Shown: positions 6,758 to 16,592, numbered from the stretch's first letter. The stretch: 36,614 bases of DNA from Oscillospiraceae bacterium (GCA_017848125.1 JAGAJY010000308.1:1-36614); one strand, 5' to 3'. Numbers and translations: made by a program. Notes: generated by a model from the letters alone, not told the origin.

Positions 6758-9122
6758 AGAGCTTTCCAAAGCTGAAATAAAGGCTACAAAGAAAAAAATA
6801 CAGGCGATTGAGAAAAAACACAAAAGTGTAAACTCAGCGCAGAAAACCATTCCGTACATTGAGATGTATAAGGATGGTGTTTGTAAAGTTACTGAGGACT
6901 ACTATACCAAAACAATCTGTTTTCACGATATCAACTATCAGCTTGCTCAGAACGAAGATAAAATGTCTATTTTCCAAGAGTTTTGCAATCTTCACAATTA
7001 CTTTGATGACAGTCTGAATATTCAGTTTACATATATGAATGTGGCTGACGATGCTGACCGTTATAAAAAGTATATTCACATCACAGAACAGGATGACGAT
7101 TTCAATGATATTCGTCGTGAGTTTGTTGATATGCTGAAAACTCAGCTTGAAAAAGGTAATAACGGTCTTGTTCGTCTGAAATATCTTACTTTTGGTGTTA
7201 CAGAAAAATCTCTATCAACAGCAAGAAGCAAGCTTCATCATCTTGAGAGTGAAATTATAAGTAACTTTAAGCGTATGGGAGTTATGTCATACGGACTTGA
7301 TGGCATTGAACGTCTTGAAATTTTGCACCGTGCCTTCAATCCAGATACGAATGATAAATTTACATTCGATTGGAAAATGAGAGCTGCCGCAGGATTATCC
7401 ACCAAAGACGCTATTGCTCCGACTTCATTTAATTTTGCAAAAAAGAATATTTTTCAGATGGGTAACATTTTCGGCAGAACAGATTATGTTGAGCTGCTTT
7501 CTACTGAAATCTCGGATAGAATGCTTACAGACTATCTGAACATTGATGAAAACATCTTTGTAAATATTCATCTTCATTCTTGGGACCAGCAGTCTGCAAT
7601 AAAGTATGTAAAGGTTAAGAATACAGCTGTTGAAGCTATGAAAATTGACGAACAGAAAAAAGCAGCCAGAGCAGGATATGATATTGACATTCTTCCTCCC
7701 GACCTCGTTACATACTCAGATGAAATCAAGCGTATTTTAGCTGATTTACAAAGCAGAAATGAGCGTTTCTTCGTAACAACAATCACAATTACCTGTTTTG
7801 CAAAATCTACGAAGAAGCTTGAACTGCTTTCCAATCAGATAAAAAACATTACACAGAAGCATAACTGTAAGATTATTCCTCTTGATTGGCAGCAGGAATA
7901 TGCCCTTATGTCGGCAGTACCGCTTGGTTACAACGGTATTGATAATACCCGAAATCTTACTACTTCCGCAGCAGCAGTATTTATTCCATTTACCACGCAG
8001 GAATTATTTAACCCCGAAGGCGATGCGCTTTATTACGGTTTAAATGCTTTATCTGATAACCTTATTATGGCTGACAGAAAACAGCTTAAAAACCCTAATG
8101 GACTTATTCTCGGTACTCCCGGCTCTGGTAAATCATTTGCCGCAAAGCGTGAATTCTCTAACGCTTTCTTATCCACAAACGACGATATTATCATTTGTGA
8201 CCCTGAAGGTGAATACTACCCGGTTGTAAATGCTCTGCACGGACAACTTGTAAAAATATCTCCGAACTCAACGCAATACATCAATCCTATGGATATAAGC
8301 ACAGAATATTCCGATGACGATGACCCTGTAACTCTCAAATCAGACTTTTTGTTATCTCTGTGTGAACTTATTGTTGGTGGTAAGTATGGTTTATCTGCAA
8401 CTGAACGCTCTGTCATTGACCGTTGTGTAAAGAATGTCTATGACGAGTATTTCAAAAATCCCACTCCCGAAAATATGCCGATATTGGAGGACTTTTATAA
8501 TGCTTTACGCAAGGTTGATTCTCCCGATGCGCAGCACGTTGCAAACTCTCTGGAGTTATATGTAACAGGCTCTTTAAATCTGTTCAATCATCGTACAAAC
8601 GTTGATATTACCAATCGTCTTGTATGTTTCGACATTAAAGAAGTTGGTAAAAATCTGCGTAAACTTGCTATGCTGATTGTTCAAGACCAAGTATGGAACA
8701 GAGTTACTATCAACAGAGCTGAACGCAAATCAACACGCTACTATATTGACGAATTCCACTTACTTCTCAAAGAAGAACAGACAGCTTCGTATTCTGTTGA
8801 AATTTGGAAGCGTTTCCGTAAGTGGGGCGGTATTCCGACAGGATTAACACAGAACGTTAAGGATTTACTGGCTTCAAAAGAAATCGAAAATATTTTCGAT
8901 AACTCTGACTTTATCTATATGTTAAGCCAAGCCGCAGGTGACAGAGAAATTCTCGCTCAGAAGCTCGGTATTTCCGAACATCAGTTAAGCTATGTTACAA
9001 GCTCTGGACAAGGTGCAGGATTATTGTTCTTTGGAGATACAATTCTTCCGTTCATCGACCGTTTCCCGAAGGATACAAAGTTGTATAGCGTAATGACAAC
9101 AAAGCTTGAAGAACAGAGCTAA
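6675..9122 (+). CDS. VirB4-like conjugal transfer ATPase (CD1110-like)
   Basis: This 815-residue cytosolic ATPase powers assembly and transport by the type IV system. The first usable start is TTG 6675, with AGAGGTAAAG just upstream. This lies inside the PrgI gene, and the frame has no ATG until much later. The N-terminal part (about 50-380) is the VirB4 membrane-facing domain. Walker A is GTPGSGKS (about 480-487), followed by IIICDPEGEYY near 505. The late segments RYYIDEFHLLL and the SQAAGDREILAQKLG region are typical of VirB4/TraC. Length is normal and no disruption is visible. Confidence 0.92.
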   Translation: MAIKKVSKTNSSKPLKAQESRKSASVNKELSKAEIKATKKKIQAIEKKHKSVNSAQKTIPYIEMYKDGVCKVTEDYYTKTICFHDINYQLAQNEDKMSIFQEFCNLHNYFDDSLNIQFTYMNVADDADRYKKYIHITEQDDDFNDIRREFVDMLKTQLEKGNNGLVRLKYLTFGVTEKSLSTARSKLHHLESEIISNFKRMGVMSYGLDGIERLEILHRAFNPDTNDKFTFDWKMRAAAGLSTKDAIAPTSFNFAKKNIFQMGNIFGRTDYVELLSTEISDRMLTDYLNIDENIFVNIHLHSWDQQSAIKYVKVKNTAVEAMKIDEQKKAARAGYDIDILPPDLVTYSDEIKRILADLQSRNERFFVTTITITCFAKSTKKLELLSNQIKNITQKHNCKIIPLDWQQEYALMSAVPLGYNGIDNTRNLTTSAAAVFIPFTTQELFNPEGDALYYGLNALSDNLIMADRKQLKNPNGLILGTPGSGKSFAAKREFSNAFLSTNDDIIICDPEGEYYPVVNALHGQLVKISPNSTQYINPMDISTEYSDDDDPVTLKSDFLLSLCELIVGGKYGLSATERSVIDRCVKNVYDEYFKNPTPENMPILEDFYNALRKVDSPDAQHVANSLELYVTGSLNLFNHRTNVDITNRLVCFDIKEVGKNLRKLAMLIVQDQVWNRVTINRAERKSTRYYIDEFHLLLKEEQTASYSVEIWKRFRKWGGIPTGLTQNVKDLLASKEIENIFDNSDFIYMLSQAAGDREILAQKLGISEHQLSYVTSSGQGAGLLFFGDTILPFIDRFPKDTKLYSVMTTKLEEQS

Positions 9123-9154
9123 AAGTTTGTTTTTGATGAAACGAGGTGAACGGA

Positions 9155-12016
9155 GTGGACAGTAACACAAAATTACAAAACAAACTTGACAAGTGGGAAA
9201 GTAAGACCGAACGCTACAAGGCTTCTATATCCAGATTGGAAATGAAGTCACAGGCTTATGAAAACAGGCAGGATAGACCATTAAAATCATATACTGTTGT
9301 TATGTATGGCAGTTACGACAGTATAACAGGCGAAAACACAGCCAATTTTCGCCTTGATTCAAAAAGTCAATATGAAAAAGACAAGCCCAGAGGATTGCTT
9401 CACAAGCTTGATGCACATATTAAAACCGAAAATATAGGGTTTGTTGTGCCTGTTATAAAAAAAGATGATAACAACCCCATTGGCACGAATGGGGCAATCA
9501 ATACTAATGCCGGTAGACGAAGGGTTGTCCTACAAAACAAGGCACTTCCCACAGTTTTAAAGGATGCTGTTCCCTACACCAAAAGAACACTCCTCGCCGC
9601 CGAAAATGCAGTAATCAAAGCAGGAGATTCCTTTAAACATACTGCACAACCTGTATCAATAGCAGCTGCAAGCGCTTTAAAAATGCAGCTTTCTAATCAG
9701 ATGTATAGAACGTCACAAGAAAATACAGGTCTTAAGGCTACTATGGGAGCTGCAAGTGCAACTGTTTCTACGGCACAAATGATACATAAATGGTCATCAA
9801 ACAGACGGCAGTATATGGTTGCACAAAAAGGATTGAAACTCGAGCAGAAAACTGAGCTTATGAAAGCAAAAGTCGAAAAGCTTGAGATGAAGTCTGTTAT
9901 GGCAAAAGAAAAGCACGATTATAGGGATTTTAAGAAATACACAAAAGAGAATGGTATTAAATTAACCCGTGCTGATAAAAAAAGGGCTTGGAAAAAGGTC
10001 TTTGACAATGCGCAGAAAGGTAATTATCTTGAAAAGCCACAAATGAAGTCCTTCCAAAAAGCTTCAAAAGCGGATGTTCTTGCCGCAAAAGAATTCAAAG
10101 CTGCAAAACAGGTTTATCACACGAAACTTGTCAAGGAAAAGGTATTTAACACAGCTACGGGCAGAACTCAGACGAAATATCGTCGTGTTATTGATAAATC
10201 CCGTAAAAAGGTGCAAAAGCCTAAAAAACCGGATGATTTTCTGGTATCCGCTTCAAAAATGGGTATGGGCGCACTTGGTAACAAGGCAGCAATGGAACTT
10301 GCTAATTCCGATGACGTAGGAACACAAGCAATGGGTAGAGGTCTGCAATTTGGTATGTCTGAGCTTAGCAAAGCCAATCAGAAGCGTGCTATGCAAAGTA
10401 AACTTAAATTCGATAGGAAAATGTCAAAGGCGCAAATGAAAATGGAAAAGGCGCACAATGAACTTCAAGTCGAAAAAAGTAAACCTGAACAACCTAAACT
10501 CAAAAAGAAAGACAAGAAAGCAATGAAAAAAGCCGCCGCAAAAAATAGAAATGCAAAGCAATTCAAGGAAAACTTGAAGAAAAAAGCCAAAGCACTTAAA
10601 GAAAAAGCGACTGCTAAAGCAAAGGAACTTGTCAAGAAAAAAATGCTTCCTGCTTTAATCGGCATTGGTGGTGGTGTAGTAATTATATTGCTTGTAATGA
10701 TGTTGCCTATTTTACTTCTTGGTGGTAATACAGATACGGGTGCGGTTATAGGTGTAGCTTCATATACAACCGACAGAGCTACACTTATTGAACTGAATAC
10801 GGAGTATCAAAATCTTGTTTGGGAATGGCAGCAGGAATTTAATGATAAAGTTAATGAGCAAAATGGTGAAGATACCGCAGAATGGGAGTTGATATTATCC
10901 GCTTGTTTTCCTGTGCATACTTCTGGTTGTCCCAACGCCGCAGAAGCAATGGGACGTGCTGCCGCAGAACACGCCGCCGCTGTTGCAAACGGTACCTGCC
11001 CACCCGGTAATGTTTACAAAGTCATCAAGAATTTAGGCGCAGGCGATACAATAGTGCCTACTTGTGATATGAGGTATATTTATGCATATTACACAGTGAA
11101 ATATAGAGATGAGCCGTGGCCTTCTATCGAGGATGAATTCGGTGATTTTTTCAAAAAATACTATGAATTCAAAGAAGTGACCCCTCCCTATGTGGACTAT
11201 CATAATTCAAAGCAATTGATTGATGTACACACCCACGAATCTTGCACAATTAAAGAAGGCAAGCATACACATTCAACTGAAGAAACTGAACACTACGAGG
11301 AGGTTATCAAAAAAATTAAGTATTATCGTCACCAACCCAAGACCGGAGATGACCCCTATACCATCGAAGAATATATCTTAGACCAAGTTAAGAACATTGG
11401 CGAAAAAGATAAAGATGGTGTTTCTGAAGGACAAAAACATTATGAAATGCTTTTAGAATCATTGGGACTGACACAAGTAGTAAGTTATCCTGTGTATTAT
11501 CCTTCAACAGGTGAGCCGATGGATTGGTCTGAGGATGATGAGGTAATTTGTTTTGGGGAAATTGCGGAATTTATAGATATAAATACTCTCATTCCTGAAG
11601 AACAACGTGACCCTAATGCACTTGAAGATTACAGATTCCTTCAGCTCGGTCCTGTAGATACAAATCTTACCCTTCCTTGGGTAATGGAAACTATACAAAT
11701 AGTAGCAGGTGGTTATGGCGTTATCACCGAGAAAACGGATACCAGTGTTACTATACATTATGAAGAAGATAATTTGAGTGTGCGTTACGAAGGCGTAGCA
11801 AGAACTGACGTGGCTGAAACATCCCCCCAGATTAGCGGAATGACAACCTTAGAGGTTGGTGACAAGGTTGAAGAAGGCACACATCTGTTTTATAACGAGC
11901 CTTTTTTCATTGAAAATTGGGGTGATGTGGAAGCTTCTTTAAGGCTAACAACTTATGACACAGAAGTTGGCGAATATATTAATCCGTTTTATGTGGTGCA
12001 GTCAAGAATTCATTAA
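9155..12016 (+). CDS. CD1108-like bitopic transfer protein with degenerate M23 peptidase domain
   Basis: The GTG at 9155 is preferred because GAGGTGA (9143-9149) lies 5 nt upstream. The 953-residue product has a long Lys-rich helical N-terminus (about 1-495), one strong membrane segment (about 498-522), then an extracellular part. That part has several Cys, a His-rich stretch (about 690-710), and a C-terminal region (about 840-953) laid out like a LytM/M23 endopeptidase: GVITEKTDTSVTIHYE, VGDKVEEGTHL, then a strand followed by INPFYVV. The usual zinc ligands (HxH near the end) are replaced by SLRLTT, so it is probably catalytically dead and structural. It corresponds to the CD1108 position, where a cell-wall hydrolase domain is often found. 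Confidence 0.7.
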   Translation: MDSNTKLQNKLDKWESKTERYKASISRLEMKSQAYENRQDRPLKSYTVVMYGSYDSITGENTANFRLDSKSQYEKDKPRGLLHKLDAHIKTENIGFVVPVIKKDDNNPIGTNGAINTNAGRRRVVLQNKALPTVLKDAVPYTKRTLLAAENAVIKAGDSFKHTAQPVSIAAASALKMQLSNQMYRTSQENTGLKATMGAASATVSTAQMIHKWSSNRRQYMVAQKGLKLEQKTELMKAKVEKLEMKSVMAKEKHDYRDFKKYTKENGIKLTRADKKRAWKKVFDNAQKGNYLEKPQMKSFQKASKADVLAAKEFKAAKQVYHTKLVKEKVFNTATGRTQTKYRRVIDKSRKKVQKPKKPDDFLVSASKMGMGALGNKAAMELANSDDVGTQAMGRGLQFGMSELSKANQKRAMQSKLKFDRKMSKAQMKMEKAHNELQVEKSKPEQPKLKKKDKKAMKKAAAKNRNAKQFKENLKKKAKALKEKATAKAKELVKKKMLPALIGIGGGVVIILLVMMLPILLLGGNTDTGAVIGVASYTTDRATLIELNTEYQNLVWEWQQEFNDKVNEQNGEDTAEWELILSACFPVHTSGCPNAAEAMGRAAAEHAAAVANGTCPPGNVYKVIKNLGAGDTIVPTCDMRYIYAYYTVKYRDEPWPSIEDEFGDFFKKYYEFKEVTPPYVDYHNSKQLIDVHTHESCTIKEGKHTHSTEETEHYEEVIKKIKYYRHQPKTGDDPYTIEEYILDQVKNIGEKDKDGVSEGQKHYEMLLESLGLTQVVSYPVYYPSTGEPMDWSEDDEVICFGEIAEFIDINTLIPEEQRDPNALEDYRFLQLGPVDTNLTLPWVMETIQIVAGGYGVITEKTDTSVTIHYEEDNLSVRYEGVARTDVAETSPQISGMTTLEVGDKVEEGTHLFYNEPFFIENWGDVEASLRLTTYDTEVGEYINPFYVVQSRIH

Positions 12017-12026
12017 GGAGGTCTAT

Positions 12027-12254
12027 ATGGCAAAAACCAACTACGCAGAACAGATAAAATTCTGTGACGATAAAATTGCCTTTTATAAGGCAAAGAAAGC
12101 AAAACTGAAAGCAGAACAGCAGGCTGAAGAACATTCTGAAATGCTTGCTCTGCTGAAAGAAAACAAGATTACCGCAACTGACCTTGCGATAATCATCAAC
12201 GAATACATAGGCGTTAATAAAACCACAGATAAGGAGATTGCTATCAATGCGTAA
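12027..12254 (+). CDS. DUF4315-like small coiled-coil protein
   Basis: ATG 12027 lies 6 nt after AAGGAGG, which chooses this start over a longer frame that enters the previous gene. The 75-residue protein is a single charged coiled coil (EQIKFCDDKIAFYKAKKAKL) followed by a short helical ending (TATDLAIIINEY). It fits DUF4315 in size, layout and position, just before the DUF4366-like gene. Function is unknown; it probably forms part of the transfer machinery at the membrane. It overlaps the next start by 8 bp. Confidence 0.7.
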   Translation: MAKTNYAEQIKFCDDKIAFYKAKKAKLKAEQQAEEHSEMLALLKENKITATDLAIIINEYIGVNKTTDKEIAINA

Positions 12255-13779
12255 TTTTATAAAGAAAAGTGCAGCTATTATTGCAACTGCGGTATTTGCT
12301 ACTTCCTTTGGCATTACTGCAAGCGCAGCTCCTGCCGAAACAACAACCGAAGCTGATACTGAGGTTACAACAACTTCAATTTCTACTGTTATAACAGAGA
12401 ATACCACAACTACAACCACACCAGTTGAAACAACTGTTGCATCTGAAGCAACTGTTGCTCCTGCTGAAACAACAACTACAACCGGTACAGTGTTTGTTCC
12501 TATGACCGATTCTAATATAACAGATGACATAGACATTTCGTCTGTTACAATTAACGGTGTTGAAGTGAGCATATCTGATATTACCTTGTCAGAACTGTTA
12601 TCTGCAACAGGTATAAAACAGTTTCCTGCGGGAAATACAATCATAGATGTAGAGCATTTAAACTTCAATAGCGGTATGTTTGGAATCCAGAGCGATGAAG
12701 AAGATATATTATCTTTCAACGGTACAAAAGTATCTATTGAGGTTGTAGATGAACATAGCAGAATTGTTCCCACAGCCGACCTTGACGAAAATGAATATGA
12801 CACATACAAGGTTGTTGGAATTCATTCCTCAGACTTTTTTACTTATGATGATTTTGAAGTTCTTTATTATGGTGGCATAAAAACAGGAATGCCCAAAGAG
12901 GAGCTTGTTGCCATACTTGGTGATGGTATTATTATCAATAATGAAATTGTATATAAAAATGCCCAAAATACAATGATAATTCAGCTTGAAGCAGGCGTTA
13001 TTGATGATGTAACATTATTAAATAACATAACGATTTATCCTCCTGTTGATGAAGAAATTAAGGAATTGCTTGAAAGTCCCTATGCTGACGGTATGCTTGC
13101 AGATGATGATTTATACAATTATGTAATGGACTACCTTGATGAAGGTGTAAATCTTGATACGCAAGGTACGGGCGTTCTCATCGGTGAGGATGTTATCAAC
13201 AAGGAAGCAGATGAAAACGGTAATGCAACCGAAACACAGAAGTTTACTTCCGGTGAAAAGGTAATGTACTCTGTTGCTACCCGTGACGGCAGTATTTTCT
13301 ATATAATCATTGATAAGGGTGCAAACGGCGAAAATGTGTATTTCCTTAATTCCGTAGATATTGTTGACCTCGCTTCTCTGATTAACACAGAAGATGAGAA
13401 TCTGAGCGCACAGGAAAAGGAAATCCTTAATAGTGCAAATGCCGTTACAGGCTCTTACAATTATACTGAAAATGTCCCGGATGAAGAAAACAGCGGTAAT
13501 GGTGCAGATAAAAATAACAACACAAACAACAATTCTGGAAACACAAAAGCACCCACACAGGGCAGCAATAATACTCTTTATATAGTGCTTGGTATAGGTG
13601 CAGTAGTAGCTATCGGTATCGGTTGGTACTTCAAGGTAGGACCCGGTAAGAAGAAAAATGTTGGCTTCGATGAAGAAGATGACGAGGACGAGGAAGAAGA
13701 ATACTACGAGGAAGAAGCCGAGGAAGAATATACCGAAGCTCCTGCCGAAGAAGCATACGATGAAGATGACAATATGTAA
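12247..13779 (+). CDS. Surface-anchored Thr-rich membrane protein, CD1107/DUF4366-like
   Basis: ATG 12247 lies 10 nt after AAGGAG, and a TTG at 12238 would be too close to that site. The 510-residue protein starts with a signal peptide (about 1-28, ending ITASAA). A Thr-rich low-complexity stalk (about 30-85), a large extracellular domain rich in Asp and Glu (about 90-400), and an Asn-rich linker follow. It ends in one membrane segment (about 443-462) and a short basic then very acidic cytosolic tail. It is the last gene of the transfer operon, where CD1107/DUF4366 proteins sit, and it shares their membrane topology. A role in mating-pair contact is inferred. Confidence 0.62.
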   Translation: MRNFIKKSAAIIATAVFATSFGITASAAPAETTTEADTEVTTTSISTVITENTTTTTTPVETTVASEATVAPAETTTTTGTVFVPMTDSNITDDIDISSVTINGVEVSISDITLSELLSATGIKQFPAGNTIIDVEHLNFNSGMFGIQSDEEDILSFNGTKVSIEVVDEHSRIVPTADLDENEYDTYKVVGIHSSDFFTYDDFEVLYYGGIKTGMPKEELVAILGDGIIINNEIVYKNAQNTMIIQLEAGVIDDVTLLNNITIYPPVDEEIKELLESPYADGMLADDDLYNYVMDYLDEGVNLDTQGTGVLIGEDVINKEADENGNATETQKFTSGEKVMYSVATRDGSIFYIIIDKGANGENVYFLNSVDIVDLASLINTEDENLSAQEKEILNSANAVTGSYNYTENVPDEENSGNGADKNNNTNNNSGNTKAPTQGSNNTLYIVLGIGAVVAIGIGWYFKVGPGKKKNVGFDEEDDEDEEEEYYEEEAEEEYTEAPAEEAYDEDDNM

Positions 13780-13795
13780 TTCGCCAATGGCGAAT
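13779..13795. repeat. Dispersed 17-bp palindrome, copy 5
   Basis: ATTCGCCAATGGCGAAT overlaps the last two bases of the TAA of the preceding gene and lies just 5' of the operon terminator. This is the only intergenic copy not directly next to a ribosome binding site. Confidence 0.85.
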
Positions 13796-13802
13796 TGAAG
13801 TT

Positions 13803-13831
13803 AAAGCGGAGTGTAAATACTCCGCTTTTTT
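13803..13831 (+). terminator. Rho-independent terminator ending the transfer operon
   Basis: AAAGCGGAGT (13803-13812) pairs perfectly with ACTCCGCTTT (13819-13828), and T continues to 13831. It closes the type IV secretion operon. No clear promoter is visible before the next gene, so read-through may be needed. Confidence 0.9.
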
Positions 13832-13847
13832 CTTCGGAAAGGATTTT

Positions 13848-14054
13848 ATGAGCAATATTCCACATTTCACAGGGCGCAATGTTCCGATAGAAGAAATTGC
13901 AACAGCTCTGAGCGTTCCCGAAGATGTTATAGTTCTGGGAATAGAATATGATACATTAAAATTCGGAACGATAGTTAGGCTTGGTGGTACAAATTATTAT
14001 ATTTGTCCCGATAAAAAAGTTTGGGAAGAAACAGGATATTTCAAGGAAGGATAA
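13848..14054 (+). CDS. Small HTH-type DNA-binding protein
   Basis: This 68-residue ORF has ATG 13848 with GGAAAGGA 6 nt upstream. The layout VPIEEIATALSVPEDVIVLGIEYDTLKFGTIVR, then NYYICPDKKVWEETGY, matches small excisionase/MerR-like helix-turn-helix proteins common on Firmicute mobile elements, in which a helix-turn-helix is followed by a short beta hairpin and a YYI segment. It lies 4 bp before topB and shares its transcript. It probably binds DNA of the element; the target is unknown. Confidence 0.6.
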   Translation: MSNIPHFTGRNVPIEEIATALSVPEDVIVLGIEYDTLKFGTIVRLGGTNYYICPDKKVWEETGYFKEG

Positions 14055-14058
14055 TATT

Positions 14059-16137
14059 ATGGCTTCACATAAATTAGTAATTGCAGAAAAACCCTCTGTG
14101 GCTCAGACCATAGCCAAAGTTCTTGGCGCAACCAAGAAAGGCGATGGCTGTGTTACAGGTAATGGATATATAGTTTCGTGGTGTGTAGGGCATTTAGTAG
14201 GTCTTGCAACTCCCGAAGCATACGATGAGAAATTCAAGACGTGGAGTTTTGACACACTCCCGATTATGCCGCAAAGTTTTAAGTTTGTTGTAAAACAGGC
14301 TACGAAAAAGCAATTTGATGTGCTCAAAAAGTTAATGTCTGACGATACCGTTGACGAAATCATCTGTGCAACGGATGCAGGACGTGAGGGTGAATGTATT
14401 TTCCGTTATGTATATAACGTGGCAAAATGCAAAAAGCCATTTAAAAGGCTCTGGGTTTCATCTATGGAAGAAGTGGCTATTAAAGACGGTTTTGACAATC
14501 TCCGGAATGGTAAGGATTATGACAATCTCTATGAAGCAGGTTTGTGCCGTGCCAAAGCCGATTGGCTTGTAGGTATGAACGCTTCACGTTTATTTACCTT
14601 GCGCTACGACACAAAGCTCACTATAGGTCGAGTTCAGACACCTACTCTTGCAATGCTCGTTGACCGTGATTATAAGGTCAAGAACTTTGTCAAAGAAAAA
14701 TATTATACCGTTGAAATCGGTACAGTAGATAATCCATACTTCGCTTCATCGGAAAGAATTGACGATGAAATCAAGGCAGGAACACTTCTTTCAGAGTGTG
14801 ACGGCTCTCCTGCAACTGTAAAAAGCGTAAAGACGGAAAAGAAAACAGCAAATCCACCTAAGCTGTATGACCTCACTACGCTTCAGCGTGAAGCAAACAG
14901 ATACTATGGATATACGGCACAGCAAACTCTTGATTATGTTCAATCCCTGTATGAAGCAAAGCTGTGTACCTATCCGAGAACAGACAGCCAGTATATCACA
15001 GATGATATGCGTGATACGTTTATATCTGTTACAGGCATTGCAAAGGAGTTTACCGAAATAACCTCTGACAGCGTAAACGCTGAGCCTGTTATAAACAATA
15101 GCAAGGTATCAGACCACCACGCTTTACTCATTACAGCCGAAGTTGGCAAGAAAGATATTTCCAGTTTGCCGACAGGCGAAAGAAATGTTTTGTTCCTTAT
15201 AGCTGCAAGAATGATACTTGCTTCATCAACTCCGCATATCTATGAAGCTACGTCTGTGAAGCTCTCTTGTGCTGACACAGAGTTTTCTGCCAAAGGCAAG
15301 GTTATCCTTGAAAACGGTTGGAAGCAGCAGGAACAGCTTTTAAAATCAAAAATCAAGAATGAAAACACAGACGATACGGAAACACAGGATAATGAAAAGG
15401 CTCTGCCGCCGTTATCCGAAGGCGATGTTATTTCGCCTGTTGTTCCTCGTATTTCGGAACATTTTACAAGTCCCCCGAAACCCTACACAGAAGATACGCT
15501 GCTCTCCGCAATGGAAACAGCAGGAAATAAAGACTACTCTGAGGACTCTGATGTAGAAAAGAAAGGTCTGGGTACTCCTGCCACAAGAGCAGGAATAATT
15601 GAAAATCTCATCAAAGGCGAATACGTTGAGCGTAAGAAAAAGCAGCTTATTCCCACAGATAAGGGTATCAATCTTATTAAGGTTGTTCCCGATGAGGTTA
15701 AATCACCGAAAATGACAGCCGATTGGGAATCACGCTTACAATCCATTGAAAAGGGCAAAGAAAGTGCTTCCGCTTTTATGGGCGAAATCGGCGGTTATGT
15801 AGGCGGTCTTGTATCTGCCTATGGCTCTACGGTAGAAAACAGCGGTTTCCAGACGAGAAAAGAAGCCGCCGTCCTCGGCAAGTGTCCGAACTGCGGAAAC
15901 GAAGTCAAAAAAGGCAAGTTTGGGTTTTATTGCACAGGGAAATGTGGAATGAATCTTGCAAAAGTTTACGGAAAAGAACTTACAGAAGCACAGCTTATCA
16001 AGCTGCTTGACGGCAAGGAAATCTCTTTCACAAGAAATGACAAAAAAACTACCGTTCTTCCCGAATGTGAGCCGCACAGCTACACAAAGGACGGCAAGGA
16101 ATACAACAGCTTTCAATGGAAAACCAAAGGTAAGTAA
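14059..16137 (+). CDS. topB: DNA topoisomerase III (type IA)
   Basis: ATG 14059 (6 nt after GGAAGGA) gives the usual N-terminus LVIAEKPSVAQTIAKVLG. A longer frame upstream has no ribosome binding site. The 692-residue enzyme has an N-terminal Toprim domain with the acidic ATDAGREGE motif (about 104-112), and the catalytic tyrosine in YPRTDS (about residue 305). It has the late GLGTPATRAGIIE motif and a C-terminal zinc-ribbon-like CPNCG...KCG region (about 608-630). It relaxes and decatenates DNA through single-strand passage. Topoisomerase III genes are regular cargo of clostridial conjugative elements, where they probably help process transferred or replicating DNA. Confidence 0.95.
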   Translation: MASHKLVIAEKPSVAQTIAKVLGATKKGDGCVTGNGYIVSWCVGHLVGLATPEAYDEKFKTWSFDTLPIMPQSFKFVVKQATKKQFDVLKKLMSDDTVDEIICATDAGREGECIFRYVYNVAKCKKPFKRLWVSSMEEVAIKDGFDNLRNGKDYDNLYEAGLCRAKADWLVGMNASRLFTLRYDTKLTIGRVQTPTLAMLVDRDYKVKNFVKEKYYTVEIGTVDNPYFASSERIDDEIKAGTLLSECDGSPATVKSVKTEKKTANPPKLYDLTTLQREANRYYGYTAQQTLDYVQSLYEAKLCTYPRTDSQYITDDMRDTFISVTGIAKEFTEITSDSVNAEPVINNSKVSDHHALLITAEVGKKDISSLPTGERNVLFLIAARMILASSTPHIYEATSVKLSCADTEFSAKGKVILENGWKQQEQLLKSKIKNENTDDTETQDNEKALPPLSEGDVISPVVPRISEHFTSPPKPYTEDTLLSAMETAGNKDYSEDSDVEKKGLGTPATRAGIIENLIKGEYVERKKKQLIPTDKGINLIKVVPDEVKSPKMTADWESRLQSIEKGKESASAFMGEIGGYVGGLVSAYGSTVENSGFQTRKEAAVLGKCPNCGNEVKKGKFGFYCTGKCGMNLAKVYGKELTEAQLIKLLDGKEISFTRNDKKTTVLPECEPHSYTKDGKEYNSFQWKTKGK

Positions 16138-16143
16138 ACAATA

Positions 16144-16173
16144 AAGCTCCCGATTTTGGTCGGGAGCTTCTTT
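16144..16173 (+). terminator. Rho-independent terminator after topB
   Basis: GCTCCCGA (16146-16153) pairs with TCGGGAGC (16160-16167) around a short T-rich loop and is followed by TTCTTT. It ends the HTH/topB transcript. Confidence 0.85.
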
Positions 16174-16189
16174 ATGGATAGGAGAAAAA

Positions 16190-16573
16190 ATGCCACATTC
16201 AAAGGAAAAACAGCAGCAATTTAATGAGTATAACCGAAATCATTATGATATGGTTTCTGCTCGCTTTTTAAAAAATGATAATATTCATAGTTTAATTAAA
16301 GAAGCAGCTGCTCAATCGGGAGTAAAAACCACTTGGTTTATCAAATGTGCCATAGAAAAAGCAATAAAAGAAGTATTGTTTAATGATAAGCGTTCCTATA
16401 CGGACTATCTTGAAGCCCAAAAGCCTGCGCTTAAAACAGCAAAATACAAGCCGAAGAAAAAGCGTTCTGTCCTCGATGATATAAAGGATATAAAGGCAGA
16501 ACAAAGCAAGGCACAGCAAGATATTCCCAAACTGGAACGTAAAAAGGCTCGTTCTAATGAGAATGAAATATAG
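16190..16573 (+). CDS. RHH-like accessory protein with shared C-terminal tail
   Basis: This 127-residue protein has ATG 16190 with AGGAG 7 nt upstream. Residues about 18-62 (YDMVSARFLKNDNIHSLIK ... CAIEKAIKEVL) look like a ribbon-helix-helix: one strand and two helices, as in Arc or MobC-like relaxosome proteins. The last 38 residues hold the tail KRSVLDDIKDIKAEQ ... KKARSNENEI, almost the same as the tail of the next gene and related to tails at 19005, 21988 and 22710. The combination suggests a DNA-binding protein that also contacts the secretion system or a common partner. It could be a relaxosome accessory, but no relaxase is seen in the window. Confidence 0.6.
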   Translation: MPHSKEKQQQFNEYNRNHYDMVSARFLKNDNIHSLIKEAAAQSGVKTTWFIKCAIEKAIKEVLFNDKRSYTDYLEAQKPALKTAKYKPKKKRSVLDDIKDIKAEQSKAQQDIPKLERKKARSNENEI

Positions 16574-16575
16574 CA

Positions 16576-16592
16576 ATTCGCCAATGGCGAAT
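16576..16592. repeat. Dispersed 17-bp palindrome, copy 6
   Basis: ATTCGCCAATGGCGAAT, followed immediately by GGAAAGGA, the ribosome binding site of the gene at 16609. Confidence 0.85.

Noticed and set aside
11979..12809. 276-codon minus-strand ORF rich in Val, Ser and Thr
   Set aside because: It is the antisense shadow of the Thr-rich start of the 12247 gene, has no ribosome binding site, and its composition is explained by the repetitive codons on the plus strand.
13981..14058. N-terminal extension of topoisomerase III
   Set aside because: The extension overlaps the HTH gene, has no ribosome binding site and does not look like the family. ATG 14059 gives the usual N-terminus.
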